A stretch of DNA of 64,000 bases from the NCBI GenBank assembly GCA_030998225.1, contig JAPYXD010000704.1:6448001-6512000 (forward strand), given 5' to 3'. Below the pieces are notes generated by a model, which was not told the origin of the DNA, searched no databases, and saw nothing but the letters and a program-made list of their open reading frames with translations. A program made the translations under genes and the position numbers. Positions 11,863 to 21,934 of the stretch are shown here, piece after piece; the first letter of the stretch is position 1, and each line of letters starts with the position of its first letter. This DNA comes from Diplolepis rosae. Taxonomy: Eukaryota; Arthropoda; Insecta; Hymenoptera; Diplolepididae.

Positions 11863-12520
11863 CCCTGCTTAAAATTCCGGATACAGCATTTTATCCGAAA
11901 CCATCCGAAATCAAGGCGGTTTTTGTCATCCGGATTTCATCCCGTCTAGTCTGGAATTTGTCCGGTCTACGATTTCGAAATTAAAATCCGAATATCATCC
12001 GTTTTTGTCCGACATTAGCACGGTCCGACGTACACTTTCCATCCGGATTTTATCCTAACAGGTCGGAAATATTTAAGGTCCGACGTTTTTGACAATCCGG
12101 ATATTGTCCGAAATTATCCGAAATATGTCGGAAATATGTAATGTCCGACGTGCCAATCCGGATATTGTCCGAAATTGGCCGAAATTAAGGCGGTTTTTGT
12201 CATCCGAATTTCGACCGGTGCTATCCGGAATATGTTGGGTCCGCGTGCTCGAAATTGAAATACGAATTTTATCTGATCTTATCCGAAATTTTTATGGTGC
12301 GGGTGCTTGAAGATGGAATCTGAATTTCATCCGGTCTTATCGGAAATTTGTACAGTCCGTGTGCTTCAAATCGGTATCCGAATTTCATCCGTTCTTTTCT
12401 AAAATTTTCTCGGTCCGCGTACTCAAAATTAGAATCCGAATTTCATCCAGTCTGGCCCAAAATTTGAGCATTTCGAAATGTGTCCGGTTCACGTAATAAA
12501 AACTAGAATCTGAATTCGAT
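11863..12520. repeat. Left subterminal repeat array of the CACTA element
   Basis: Many diverged units of the type ATCCGAAATTT..., TTCATCCGG and GGTCCG, spaced about 60-100 bases apart. GAATCTGAATTTCATCCG here matches, in reverse complement, the units on the right side. Subterminal arrays like this are transposase-binding regions in known CACTA elements. Confidence 0.75.
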
Positions 12521-12524
12521 CAAC

Positions 12525-12620
12525 CCAGTGGGCAATAGACATTGTCATCCCGAGGACGGCCTAAAGACATCCTTAGGATGTCCATGTCAGTCCAATTGAT
12601 GTCCTAAAGTTCCCCACTGG
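12525..12620. mobile_element. 96-bp MITE with CCAGTGGG ends
   Basis: Starts CCAGTGGGCA and ends CCCCACTGG, an 8-bp inverted repeat. The interior is rich in GGAC/GTCC steps, including CATCCTTAGGATGTCC. It lies at the inner edge of the CACTA subterminal region. Confidence 0.55.
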
Positions 12621-12831
12621 AAACCTAAGAAAGCACTACAAGTATATGAAACTTCTATGTACATATGAAATAAAAATAAAATTCAACTTTGAAAATGTAT
12701 TCATAATATCTAAATTTATTAAGCCGCAGTCAAACTAGATATGCCCGTAGGATTATTCCGAACACAAAGTAATAAAGTTTATAATATATAAATGGTTACT
12801 TAAGATTTAGAACTCTCTTTTACTTGTCGAC

Positions 12832-15800
12832 TAATTTAAGATTTCTTCAACATCTTTAACACCTTCGCTTTCCTCTTGATTCTCGATTTCTTGAACGTTT
12901 TCAATATTTTCGTTTTCCTCAATATTTTCTTCGTCCATCCCGACATCACTGCTCGCATCTTTCATTTCTTCATGATTGTCATCGTCATGAAAATCATTCC
13001 TTGATTCTACTGATTTGGGCTTGCGTCACACTGACTTTTGTCTTCGTTAAGAATTTTTTTTAGATTTTTATTAAAAAAATAATATTATTTAAAAATAAAT
13101 TTTTTTTTTTAATTACATTTTCAATGGAGAAGTAGTGAGTCTATAGTAAACTTACCTGATTTACCATTTTTTCCGAAGAAAGCGGTGCATTTTGATTCTG
13201 TTTTCTATTATTAGCTATCTTGGGCATCTGTTCTTTTTTTATGTTAATCTTATTCCTTCCTGCCAGATTTATTATAGGTTTTTTTTTATCGACACTTGGT
13301 GCTGTGAAAAGAATATTGAATGCGTATGAATATATTTCAGATTAAAAAATATTACATTCTTCTTGCAATTAGATTATTTAAAATCAAATATGATTTACTA
13401 AAATATTAAAAAGAAATGTTTTAATTTTAAAGTCAAAATTCAAAACAAATATGGACATGTGATACTTTGCCACAAGAGCAATTTAGTTTCTTCAACTTCA
13501 TATTCGTAATAATAATTATTTTTTGCTCAAACTAGGCCATTTACTTCCGTTTGATACAGGCGGAGGTAAATGGCTTAGTTTTAGTGAAAAATATTTATTC
13601 TTGCGTAAGTAAAGTTGGGGAAATTAAATTGCACTTATGTTAAAATATCACATACCCTTAAAACACAGACAACTGATGATACTTATAGACTAGAAGAAGA
13701 ATCTTATTAAAATAAGAAACACGTTGTACACACCAATTTTGAAGTATATTATTACTGACCTTTGTCGTTTGTTGATGCAATTCTTTAAATTTATTGGCCA
13801 ACAAGTTGGATTTGTTTTCATTGCTTGCAGCAGTACACTAAATAAAACAAAAAAGGATTAAACTTCAATAAAAATGTATGAGATAGGAGATATATTAATT
13901 CTTGAAATTTAATTCAGATTATACACTTCTTGCATGCTTCATTCAACTCAAACCAAAGATGCTTGCATATCCATTTTTTAAATTCTCATCATGGATGAGA
14001 AGGTATTGGTTTTATGTGAAAAATGACTTTCGACAATTTCATGAAATCTTTACGTTTTGAGACCCGCTGAGTCAGAAAAAACGGTTTTTACGGAAGTGTC
14101 TGTCTGTCTGTAGTAGGTCGTGTGCGGCATAACTCTCGATAGAATTATCAGATTGAATTGAGCTTTGGCACACTTTATCGGAGCCGAAAAAGTAAGCACA
14201 AGATCGTTAACCAACCACATCCAATAAAAATTGAGGGATTGAGCACTACTTTTGTGTTTTTGAAAATAACTTTTTGAAAAATCAGAAATTTCAATACTGG
14301 TTTTTGATAGTGCTCATAAATCTCTACAAATTATCCTGATAACATTTTTTGATTAAGTCAAAATTAGAAATGTTACAGCATATTCAAATTCGAAAAAAGT
14401 CAATATCAAAATTCCATTTTCCAACTAAATCATACGAGATACGAAAAAACGTTATGATACAATATTATTTTCTACATAAAGACCTACAAATTTGAATTGT
14501 TACATTTTTGCATAAGATGCATATTTTTCTTTCCAATTTAAAAAAAAACTATTGAAAATCCAAAATTCAATTTTTTAACAATAATATGTGAAATACGAAA
14601 AAAACGTAAGAATACAAAAATGTTCGTTTCAAAAATATCTACAAATTTTGTGTCACACAGTTTCCGATAAAACATATATTTTTCGTTTCAATTCCAAAAA
14701 ATACGATTAAAATTCAAAAATTCCATTTTTTAGACAAAATATATGTGAGATACAAAAAAAACGTTTAGATGGAAAATTGTTTGCCTAAATGAGGTCTACA
14801 AATTCTCATTAAGACATTTCGGGACAGGATGTATATTTTATGTTTTGATTTTTAATATTGAAAAAATTCGATTTTTTTCACCAAAATATGTGAGATACGA
14901 AATAAGCGTTGTTCTGCAAAATCGTTTCCTTAAATAAAGTTTACGATTGTTTTTTTTTTTAGAGATTTTGAAGAAAATAGATTATTTTATCCCTGTAATT
15001 CATCAAAAAGTTACTGAAATGTATACAGAAAATCGAGCGCGAAGCGCGAGCGTCATGATGAGAATGTGTTCCTTAAGGCTGATAGAGCCTCAAATCAATT
15101 GAATTTCCTGTTTCACGTAAATTCAAAAAGAAATTGAGTGACTTTGAGAAAATGTGTAATTCACATCATCTGTAATATTATTATAAAATTGGTTTGAGCT
15201 TCAGTATCAAATTATAAAAAATAAACTCAAATGTATGCGAAGAGCACAAGACCGAGCGCGAAGCGCGAGGTCCGGAAAGAACGGAGCGCGAAGCGCGACG
15301 ATCAAATCGCGCGCCACAGGTGCGCTATGAGAATGTGCCCGCGAAGCGGGCAGATTTTTTTATTGGTCCCCCCCTCCCCCCCTACCCACGCCGATCTTCA
15401 ACCCGTTATTTTTAGCCAAAAAAGGAAATAATCATACTGCATATTTTTTAAATTTCTATATAAGAAATAAATTCGCCGCATGTCATATATTTCTTGCGGT
15501 TATTATATCGGTCTCGAAAAATTTCTAGCTATTTTCAGGTTTCAGGGGCCTTTATATCTTCAGAAATGAACTATTTTTTGCTTTATTTAGGTTTTTATAA
15601 ATATCAATTATTATATATTGTATATATATATAGATAATTTTTTATTTATTTAATAAAAATAATATTATTTTGCTTTTAATCGATTGTGTAAAAATAATAC
15701 CTTTTTAATTACCATTTTTCATCAAACTTCTATTTTTATTTTTAACACCATTTAAACATTTATTTATAGTACCTTTATTAAACTCTGCTTTAAAGTACTG

Positions 15801-15909
15801 GGAATTTCATTTTCGTCAGCTGAAATCTCTGAAGCAGTCTCTAAAAATTGACTGGGCGGAAATTTTGCTCTGGTACTTGCCAATTGCTTTTCAATATCTT
15901 TCATTGTTT
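12832..15909 (-). CDS. Second gene of the CACTA element, unidentified, spliced
   Basis: Exon A (15909-15773) follows a TTTTCTAG acceptor and holds ATG at 15904, coding MKDIEKQLASTRAKF and ending in phase 0. Exon B (13837-13760) codes exactly 26 residues including KSNLLANKFKELHQQ. Exon C (13301-13156) codes KKKPIINLAGRNK and ends with a perfect CAG|GTAAGT. The terminal exon, about 13018-12832, codes a very acidic tail (DEENIEENENIEN) and ends at a TAA. Exons B and C are out of phase by one; a 9-base A run in exon C could explain this by an indel. A Helitron-like copy fills the intron between A and B. It is divergent from the transposase gene. In plant CACTA elements a second protein (TnpA) binds the subterminal repeats; that role is only a guess here. 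Confidence 0.5.
13452..13657. repeat. Long hairpin with ~95-bp arms
   Basis: Sequence around GGCCATTTACTTCCG (13537-13551) pairs with CGGAGGTAAATGGCTTAG (13562-13579), and the pairing extends outward for about 95 bases per arm with mismatches, separated by a loop of about 11 bases. It lies in an intron of the minus-strand CACTA gene. Confidence 0.7.
13981..15354 (+). mobile_element. Helitron/Helentron-like element, copy B (longest)
   Basis: Begins AATTCTCATCATGGATGAGAA after a T6 run and ends TGCCCGCGAAGCGGGCAGA before a T7 run, with the same two terminal hairpins as copy A. It contains extra GCGAAGCGCGA palindromes near 15256-15310 that copy A lacks. Internal homology to copies A and C is high throughout. 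No long ORF. Confidence 0.65.
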
Positions 15910-16045
15910 CTAGAAAACACAAACAAGAAAATATATACTGGCACTGCCAATAAATATATATGTATAATAATGCACCACTGTTAGTAAGTGACAAAGGAAA
16001 GTATAATATATGTAAACAATATATTTTTTTTCTATTGAAAAAATT

Positions 16046-16210
16046 CTCGTGTTATTTTTGGACGAGGAAAACACGAGGAAATCCGTGAGATTTTTCAAAT
16101 TCCTCAAATAAATCCTTGAGTCAGAGAATCAATCCTCACAGAATTTTCTAGGGGAATTTGAATATCCTCGCACATTTACACGTGTTTTCCTCGTGCGAAA
16201 GTAACACGAG
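16046..16210. mobile_element. 165-bp MITE with CTCGTGTTA ends
   Basis: The first ~31 bases (CTCGTGTTATTTTTGGACGA...) are the inverted repeat of the last ~31 (16180-16210). The interior has further CCTCG/CGAGG palindromes. It lies about 20 bases outside the left inverted repeat of the transposon at 16231. Confidence 0.65.
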
Positions 16211-16230
16211 GATTTCCTCGAGGATTTTTG

Positions 16231-19195
16231 TTATGTTAATAAATTATTAACTTGGCTTAGTGAACAATCCAAGACTTAAGTGTCGTTCTTACGATGCATA
16301 AACAATTTTTTTTAGATCAATTAATGTTTTACTATAAAAAAAATTGTTTTCGTTTTTAACAAACTTCGCAACAACAAATTGAGTAATTAAAAAATTGGCT
16401 GAAATAAATTTTGAAATAATAATTTCAGAATTAACGTACTGAACCCACTTTTAGCGCGACCCAGGATCAACGACGAGGACGTAGTGGTTACCTGATCCCT
16501 TTTTTGTTTTTTTTTCTTTTTTTTTTCTTTTTTTTTTTTTTTTTTTTATATTTTGTATAAACGTAAGTTGACAATAGAGCTTTTGATAATTTTTTCTTTA
16601 ACAACAATGGAACGAGTAATAGAGTTTTCTTTAAATATTTGTAATTAATAGTTAAAGATGCAGTGATGAAAATTCAACTACAGCTTTTAGTAGATTTGGT
16701 AAATAAGTTTCAGGGTGATAACCATTTACTTTGTAACGTTCCCAAAACTTTAAGAAGTCACGATGAATTGACTCACCACTCTGCTCTGACCAAAAACCTA
16801 AGCCATTATTGTTTTCAATAAACTTAAAACCTTCTTTTACGTGTGAAAGAATAACATGAATTTTTAATGTCTCTGAAAGCTGTTCAATAGCTTCCAAAGC
16901 TTGTTTTAATTCTTCAATATAATCATCAAGTGAAGATCCTACTTTTCCAGAGGTGAAACAACAGTTTACCACCTTGTCCATAGCTTTAAAAGCTGCAATA
17001 AAAGGTAAAATTTTAAAAATACCTACCTCTCCACATATTTCAATATCTTTGAGTCTATCAGACTCTTTCACAAGATTCCTACACGCATTGCCCTCAAAAG
17101 CATCGCCATGATAATTTTTTGAAATAAGATTGAGTTTGTGTGGCCATAATAGAGCTTTTTCTAAGCCTAAAAAGGAAACCAAACCTTGCCAAAATAAGTG
17201 GTTTACGAAGCCTTGCAGGACATGTAATTCAGGTATAACACATTTCTCCAAAACACAAACATCATCTTTTTCATCAAAAATGGGAGGATTAATTGTGCTG
17301 TGACACATCCTACTACATTCCTTTTCTTCTCCTTGATTTCTTAAAAGTTGATATCTATCGAAATCTCTTCTTAAATCGCCAAATGTTTTTAACTTCGTAG
17401 CATTTGCGACTTCCAGTTCATCAGATTCATTTGAAGTAGTGTTGCCATTCAAACTTGTATCTGGAGTCGATTTGCGTCTCAATTCATTTAGAGAGACGAA
17501 GCAGTACGGACAAGGATATGACGAAGTTGCAGTTTGTTGACCATTTACATTCAGCAAAAGCTTAAAGTCTGCAACAAATTTAAAGGGGATATCATTAAGT
17601 TTAGTCAAATCAAATAAAAGCTGAATATTTGCGTGAGTTTCTTTGATTCCAGGAACCACACACAACAATATCAACCTATTGACACTTGATAGCTTACCTT
17701 TTTTGCTTAAGCGACCTCCCTCAGAGTACAGCGTTCTTTTTTTGGGGCAATTGAAATCAACTGAATCTTCTGGATCACTTTCGTCATAACAATCTTCTTG
17801 CATGGAACTTTCTTCATTTTTAGGTGAATAACTAGCAGGCATAATACATAAACTAATTTTGAAAAAATTTTGTCCACCATCAGCCATAGCTTTGATACAA
17901 AAATTGCCCACTAATCCTCTACTTTCGATAACTTTGTCTAAAAGTTCTTCTGCGTTGGCATAGACAACAGGGCGTGATTGCTTTTCTGCGTCTGTTCCGC
18001 TTTCACAATCAAATTCATGTACACCTGATTTGTAAACATCTTTTAATTCTTTAGACTTTTTTGACATATGCTCTCTGTAGTTTTTTGGAATAGACATTCT
18101 ACCCACATTACACCTTATGAAATTTGTAATTTTTTTCATTTCTCTTTGTGAAGCTGCTAGTTGGACTCGAAAATTATCTAATTTATCTTCATCGAAGAAC
18201 ACTGTCTTATCAATCTTATTTACTGTGATCCTTGTACTTCGCCCAGCAGTACTTAAGTTCAAGTCGACATTGACTCGTCTGCCATTTAGATCAGGTTGAG
18301 ATTCTAGATTGTTTTTAATAACATGCGTTGCAATTTGCTGTTGTACTTTTTCTGGGAGTTTCTCAACCAAGCTTATTATATTATCCCTAAGATTTTTGCA
18401 AGTATGAGTTTTACCTCTTTTTATTTCTTGATAACACTTGCTGCAATATTTATTAAGATCAACAGAATCACTACTTTTATTCAATGAAAGCTTCTCTAGT
18501 TTGTGTGATTCATAAAAGCCAGTAGAAATATCAATTTCTTTATTTATATCTCTAAATTTCCCTCTGCCTTTCTCAACTTTAATGTGCCCTTTGGACTTGG
18601 CAGTCAAGCACATATAACAATCACAATCGTTATTCAAGCGAGTTTGTTTCAATAATACTAATTCCTCATAATGAGGCATAGTTGGTACTTGCCGATTGAA
18701 AATTTCTTTTTCAAGATCAAGCAGTGTCAAATAACAAGACCTGCATATGCACAAAGGATATTTTTCATCATTTAAATCAAATTTTTTAGATATAAACTCT
18801 TTTTTTAAGTTTTTCAGTAGATTGACTTATTAAAAATTTGTCTGGCTTAATTTTGCCAAAGATAATTTTTCGACCACAGGGGCCACATACTTTTTTTCTA
18901 TTATCCTGATGAGAACACGGCGGAGTCATTTTTAAAACATAAGTTTCAAAAATGCAACTCAAAGAGGTTTTGTGGATTTTTCTTCGGTATATATGTTACT
19001 TCAACATGAATTTTCCTCTCACAGATTAGCATGCGCCACCCAGCGGTATAAATAGAAGCTGAAAATTGGCATATATTTAGAAAAAAAAACAAGAACTCTA
19101 TAAAAATTAGCTGACGCATTTCGAGATAAATGGAAGATTAAACCTTTCAAGTTTTGGATTGTTCATTAAGCCAAGTAAATAATTTATCAACATAA
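16231..19195 (-). mobile_element. Unclassified ~3 kb DNA transposon with 49-bp inverted repeats
   Basis: 16231-16279 (TTATGTTAATAAATTATTAA...) and 19147-19195 are inverted repeats matching at 44 of 49 positions by my count. They bracket exactly one gene, the zinc-finger protein on the minus strand. A TA lies at the same place in each end (16232-16233, 19193-19194), which may be the target duplication, although the palindromic end makes this ambiguous. It sits between the two divergent genes of the CACTA element. I cannot assign a superfamily from the termini. Confidence 0.75.
16652..18929 (-). CDS. Large zinc-finger protein, probable transposase of the element; one frameshift
   Basis: A 700-codon frame (18754-16652) carries several Cys/His clusters: CICRSC at the start, CDCYMC (~44-49), CSKCYQEIKRGKTHTC (~105-120) and YPCPYC (~420). 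A conserved-looking MADGGQNFFKISLC lies mid-protein and GFWSEQSGESIHRDF begins at ~653. I recall similar uncharacterised proteins in arthropods and cnidarians, but the family name is not certain. An in-frame N-terminal extension is visible one frame away: ATG at 18929 codes MTPPCSHQDNRKKVCGPCGRK, another Cys finger. The shift falls in a 7-base A run (T7 on plus, 18800-18806); six A's would join the frames. Acidic residues in the mid and C-terminal motifs could form a DDE-type site, which is inference. The inverted repeats on both sides argue that this is the transposase rather than a host gene. Confidence 0.7.
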
Positions 19196-19790
19196 TAATA
19201 AATTGTTGAAAAAATACTATAATTAACAATAAATACTGAATAAAAGCTCAATTTACTTGATTTATAGTTAAAAAACGGATTGCACATGTGGCCTCGAAAG
19301 CTCTACTTATAGCACTTCATGAGCGCGCATAGCGTAAATACAAAAACGTTCGTAACTTTCGAAACCGATCACTTAGGATTTTCAATTTTTCATCTACAAA
19401 TGATGTAGAAACTTTCTACGTTAGCGGATTTTGGATCCATTTTTGGACCACTTTTGCATGCTTCAGGAACACTGTGTGAACACGCGCAAAAGTGACCCCC
19501 GGCCTCGTTTCAGTCTTCAGAGTCTTCAGTAAATTATATATATAATAACTTGTCGGATGTAAATTGTAATAACTAAATTATATTCCCTTTCAGTGTACGA
19601 AAATTATATTATTCTTCCTTACGCACATACACTATGAGTTCCGATTCAGATGAAGAACATCAACGATGTCAACCAAAAAGAAGATACAAACAATTTCACA
19701 ATACAGCAGTCGATTTACATCCGAGAACATGGAAGCGATGGGAATCAAAGATAGAATCTTCATTAAATGCAGGTAAATATTTAATAAAAG

Positions 19791-20575
19791 TGTCACGTCC
19801 TGTGACCAGTTACATGTATTTATTTATAATATTAAACATGTAAAGCTAATAAAAAAGATTTCATAATAAAACTTGCACGAAGAATATGTTTTGAAATAAT
19901 TTTGATTATACGAAATAGAATGTACGATAGCAAAATTGTAATAGGGAGAGAGAAATAGTAAATTTATAAATAGAGAACATTTATGAATGAAACATCGTAA
20001 CCCCAATAAGGGTGTTAGCAAGGGAACCCCATCGGAATGTCTTAAGTACGCAAGAATGTGGACCGGCGCAGCAAAGGATGAAAATTAAAAAGGTGAATCA
20101 TATCAAAGAAAAAAGGAACGTAGGGGAACCCAAGAGAAGGGCAAGTTGAAAATATGTTTCCCCTTTTCTTGATGTATGGAACTGGAAGTCAAGGAACTAG
20201 GTTTTCCACGCGCTAGGCAAGTAACCCTCATGGGAGTATTCGCCAGGGTAGATTTGTGCATAAAAGCAGGTGCTTTCTTGCGAATCAGTCAGTTTTTCTT
20301 CAGTCTGCCTCCAGTTTTTCTTCAGATTTCGTCGAGTTCTTCTCCAGTTTTTCGTCAGTCGTCGTCGGTACCAGTTCTTCGTCAAGTTCTCATAAGTCTT
20401 CCTCAAGTTTTTTATCAGTCTTCACCAGTTTCTCATCGCGGAGTCGGTTTCCCCAAAAAGTCTTCGTCAACCATTCAAGTTCCTTCAAGGAGAATCTACA
20501 GTACTCTGGTAGATTTCTTCAACACATCGTCAGCATTTTCCTTCGCCGTATCAAATCAAAAAATGAGGGAAATGG
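19791..20575 (+). repeat. 5' LTR, internally and terminally deleted
   Basis: Nearly identical to 24505-25268, with a constant offset of 4714. Homology breaks at an ATCA microhomology (~20550): the counterpart of 25269-25583 is missing, a short match (ATCAAAAA.GAGGG) follows, and the LTR end and primer-binding site are gone, so gag-like sequence begins directly. A serine-codon-rich TCTTC/AGTT tract occupies 20290-20430. Confidence 0.75.
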
Positions 20576-21934
20576 AAACACTTTTTACAAATTGATCGAT
20601 GAAGGAAATATTTCGGAAACATTTGTTTCGCAATTTTTGAAATGTGTCATGGATTCAATTCCAATTTTATTAGAAAATAAAAATAAATGCTATGCTATGC
20701 AAACAAGAAGTCAGTTAAAGAATTCGAAGAATATAAGTAATAATAATGAAGATAATATAAAAAATAAATTGATAAAAAATGTTGAAGTAACAAATAAAGT
20801 AAAAAAGAAACGTGGAAGGCCACGAAAAATTATTCAGGAAATAAAAATACAGGAACATATTAAAAAGAGAGGTAGGCCCAGAAAATGCATAAATAAATCA
20901 CCTGAGATTAATAAAGAACGTAAATTTACGGAATCAGAAGACGAATCCGATTCTGATCCAGATTATGATATTAAGCAAAAGCCAAAAGCAAATAAGAAGA
21001 GGAAACATTTTAAGGAAGATGAATAATTAAATGAAGAAAGTAATTTTAAAACAAATTCTGATTTTTCAAGTGAAGGCGAAGAAGAAGAAGAAACACAGGA
21101 AAATCTTCAGAACATAGAATATGAAAACGAAAACGAACAAGCGGATATACTAGAAATAGAAAATTCTGAAAACTCTGATGAATGTGATTTTACAGAAGAA
21201 AGACCACCCCCAGAGCCACCCCCTAATCAACCTTCAACATCTGGATTGCCTACGACACAGAAAAATATAATTGAATGCCGTGACCTATTAACAATGAGAA
21301 AGGATAATTATGCATATTTTGTAAACAGTAAAGGATAACCTCGCGATGTAGGCTCTAAGCTTTTGAAAAAATGTCGATCTAGATCACGATGGAAACTAGA
21401 CATCGCCAACGCATTGATTTATTATTTGATTTAATCGTTCGTCAAGTTGATATGAAAGCATTATGGCTATATTTATTCACGAAAGGAATATTCAATTTTA
21501 ATGACTACAATGTGCAGAATTGGTCTCAAGATACAACCAATCCAGAAATGATGACATAATTTTTTCATAAGTTTCTAACTTACAGGGATTTTAACGTTGA
21601 TATAAGGATAATTTTTACATCATACTGTAGAGTAGAAAACCAAACAGTAATAGCTACAGGAACTATAGCGATAATAACCGAAAACGAAGCAGCATTCATG
21701 CAAATAAAATTGATACAAGAAAATTACGACCTTCGTGAAGAAAAATATGAAAATTTAGAAACACAAAAAACTAAATTCCAAAATAAGAGCACTCAAACAG
21801 ATTTTCACCCAAGATTGGTGCCCTTTTGTAAAACATGTAAAAGCTTCAACCACACCTCATACAATTGTTCAAAGAAAACAACGAAAACTAAAAAGCCGAC
21901 AATTTTTAGGAAATTTTTAAAGCTCTTTGCATAA
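20256..21934 (+). pseudogene. Gag-like region with AT-hooks and a CCHC zinc knuckle
   Basis: The open frame enters from the deleted 5' LTR; a plausible start is ATG at 20697 (MQTRSQLKNSKN). It has two AT-hook motifs, KKKRGRPRK (~20802-20828) and KKRGRPRK (~20863-20886), then a long acidic stretch. In-frame stops lie at 21024 and 21336, the latter right after DLLTMRKDNYAYFVNSKG. Further on, a separate frame (21698-21934) carries CKTCKSFNHTSYNC, a Cx2Cx4Hx4C knuckle typical of nucleocapsid, at 21826-21867. AT-hooks in a gag-like protein are unusual. The premature stops make it a pseudogene in this copy. Confidence 0.65.

Noticed and set aside
15000..15360. GC-rich GCGAAGCGC palindromes as bacterial contamination or REP sequences
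   Set aside because: They are embedded in an AT-rich interspersed repeat present in four copies, one inserted in a mariner gene, so they are native.
20176..20595. Serine-rich ORFs of 139-256 codons, repeated at 24890-25404
   Set aside because: They lie within the LTRs and arise from a TCTTC-rich tract. They are not separate genes.
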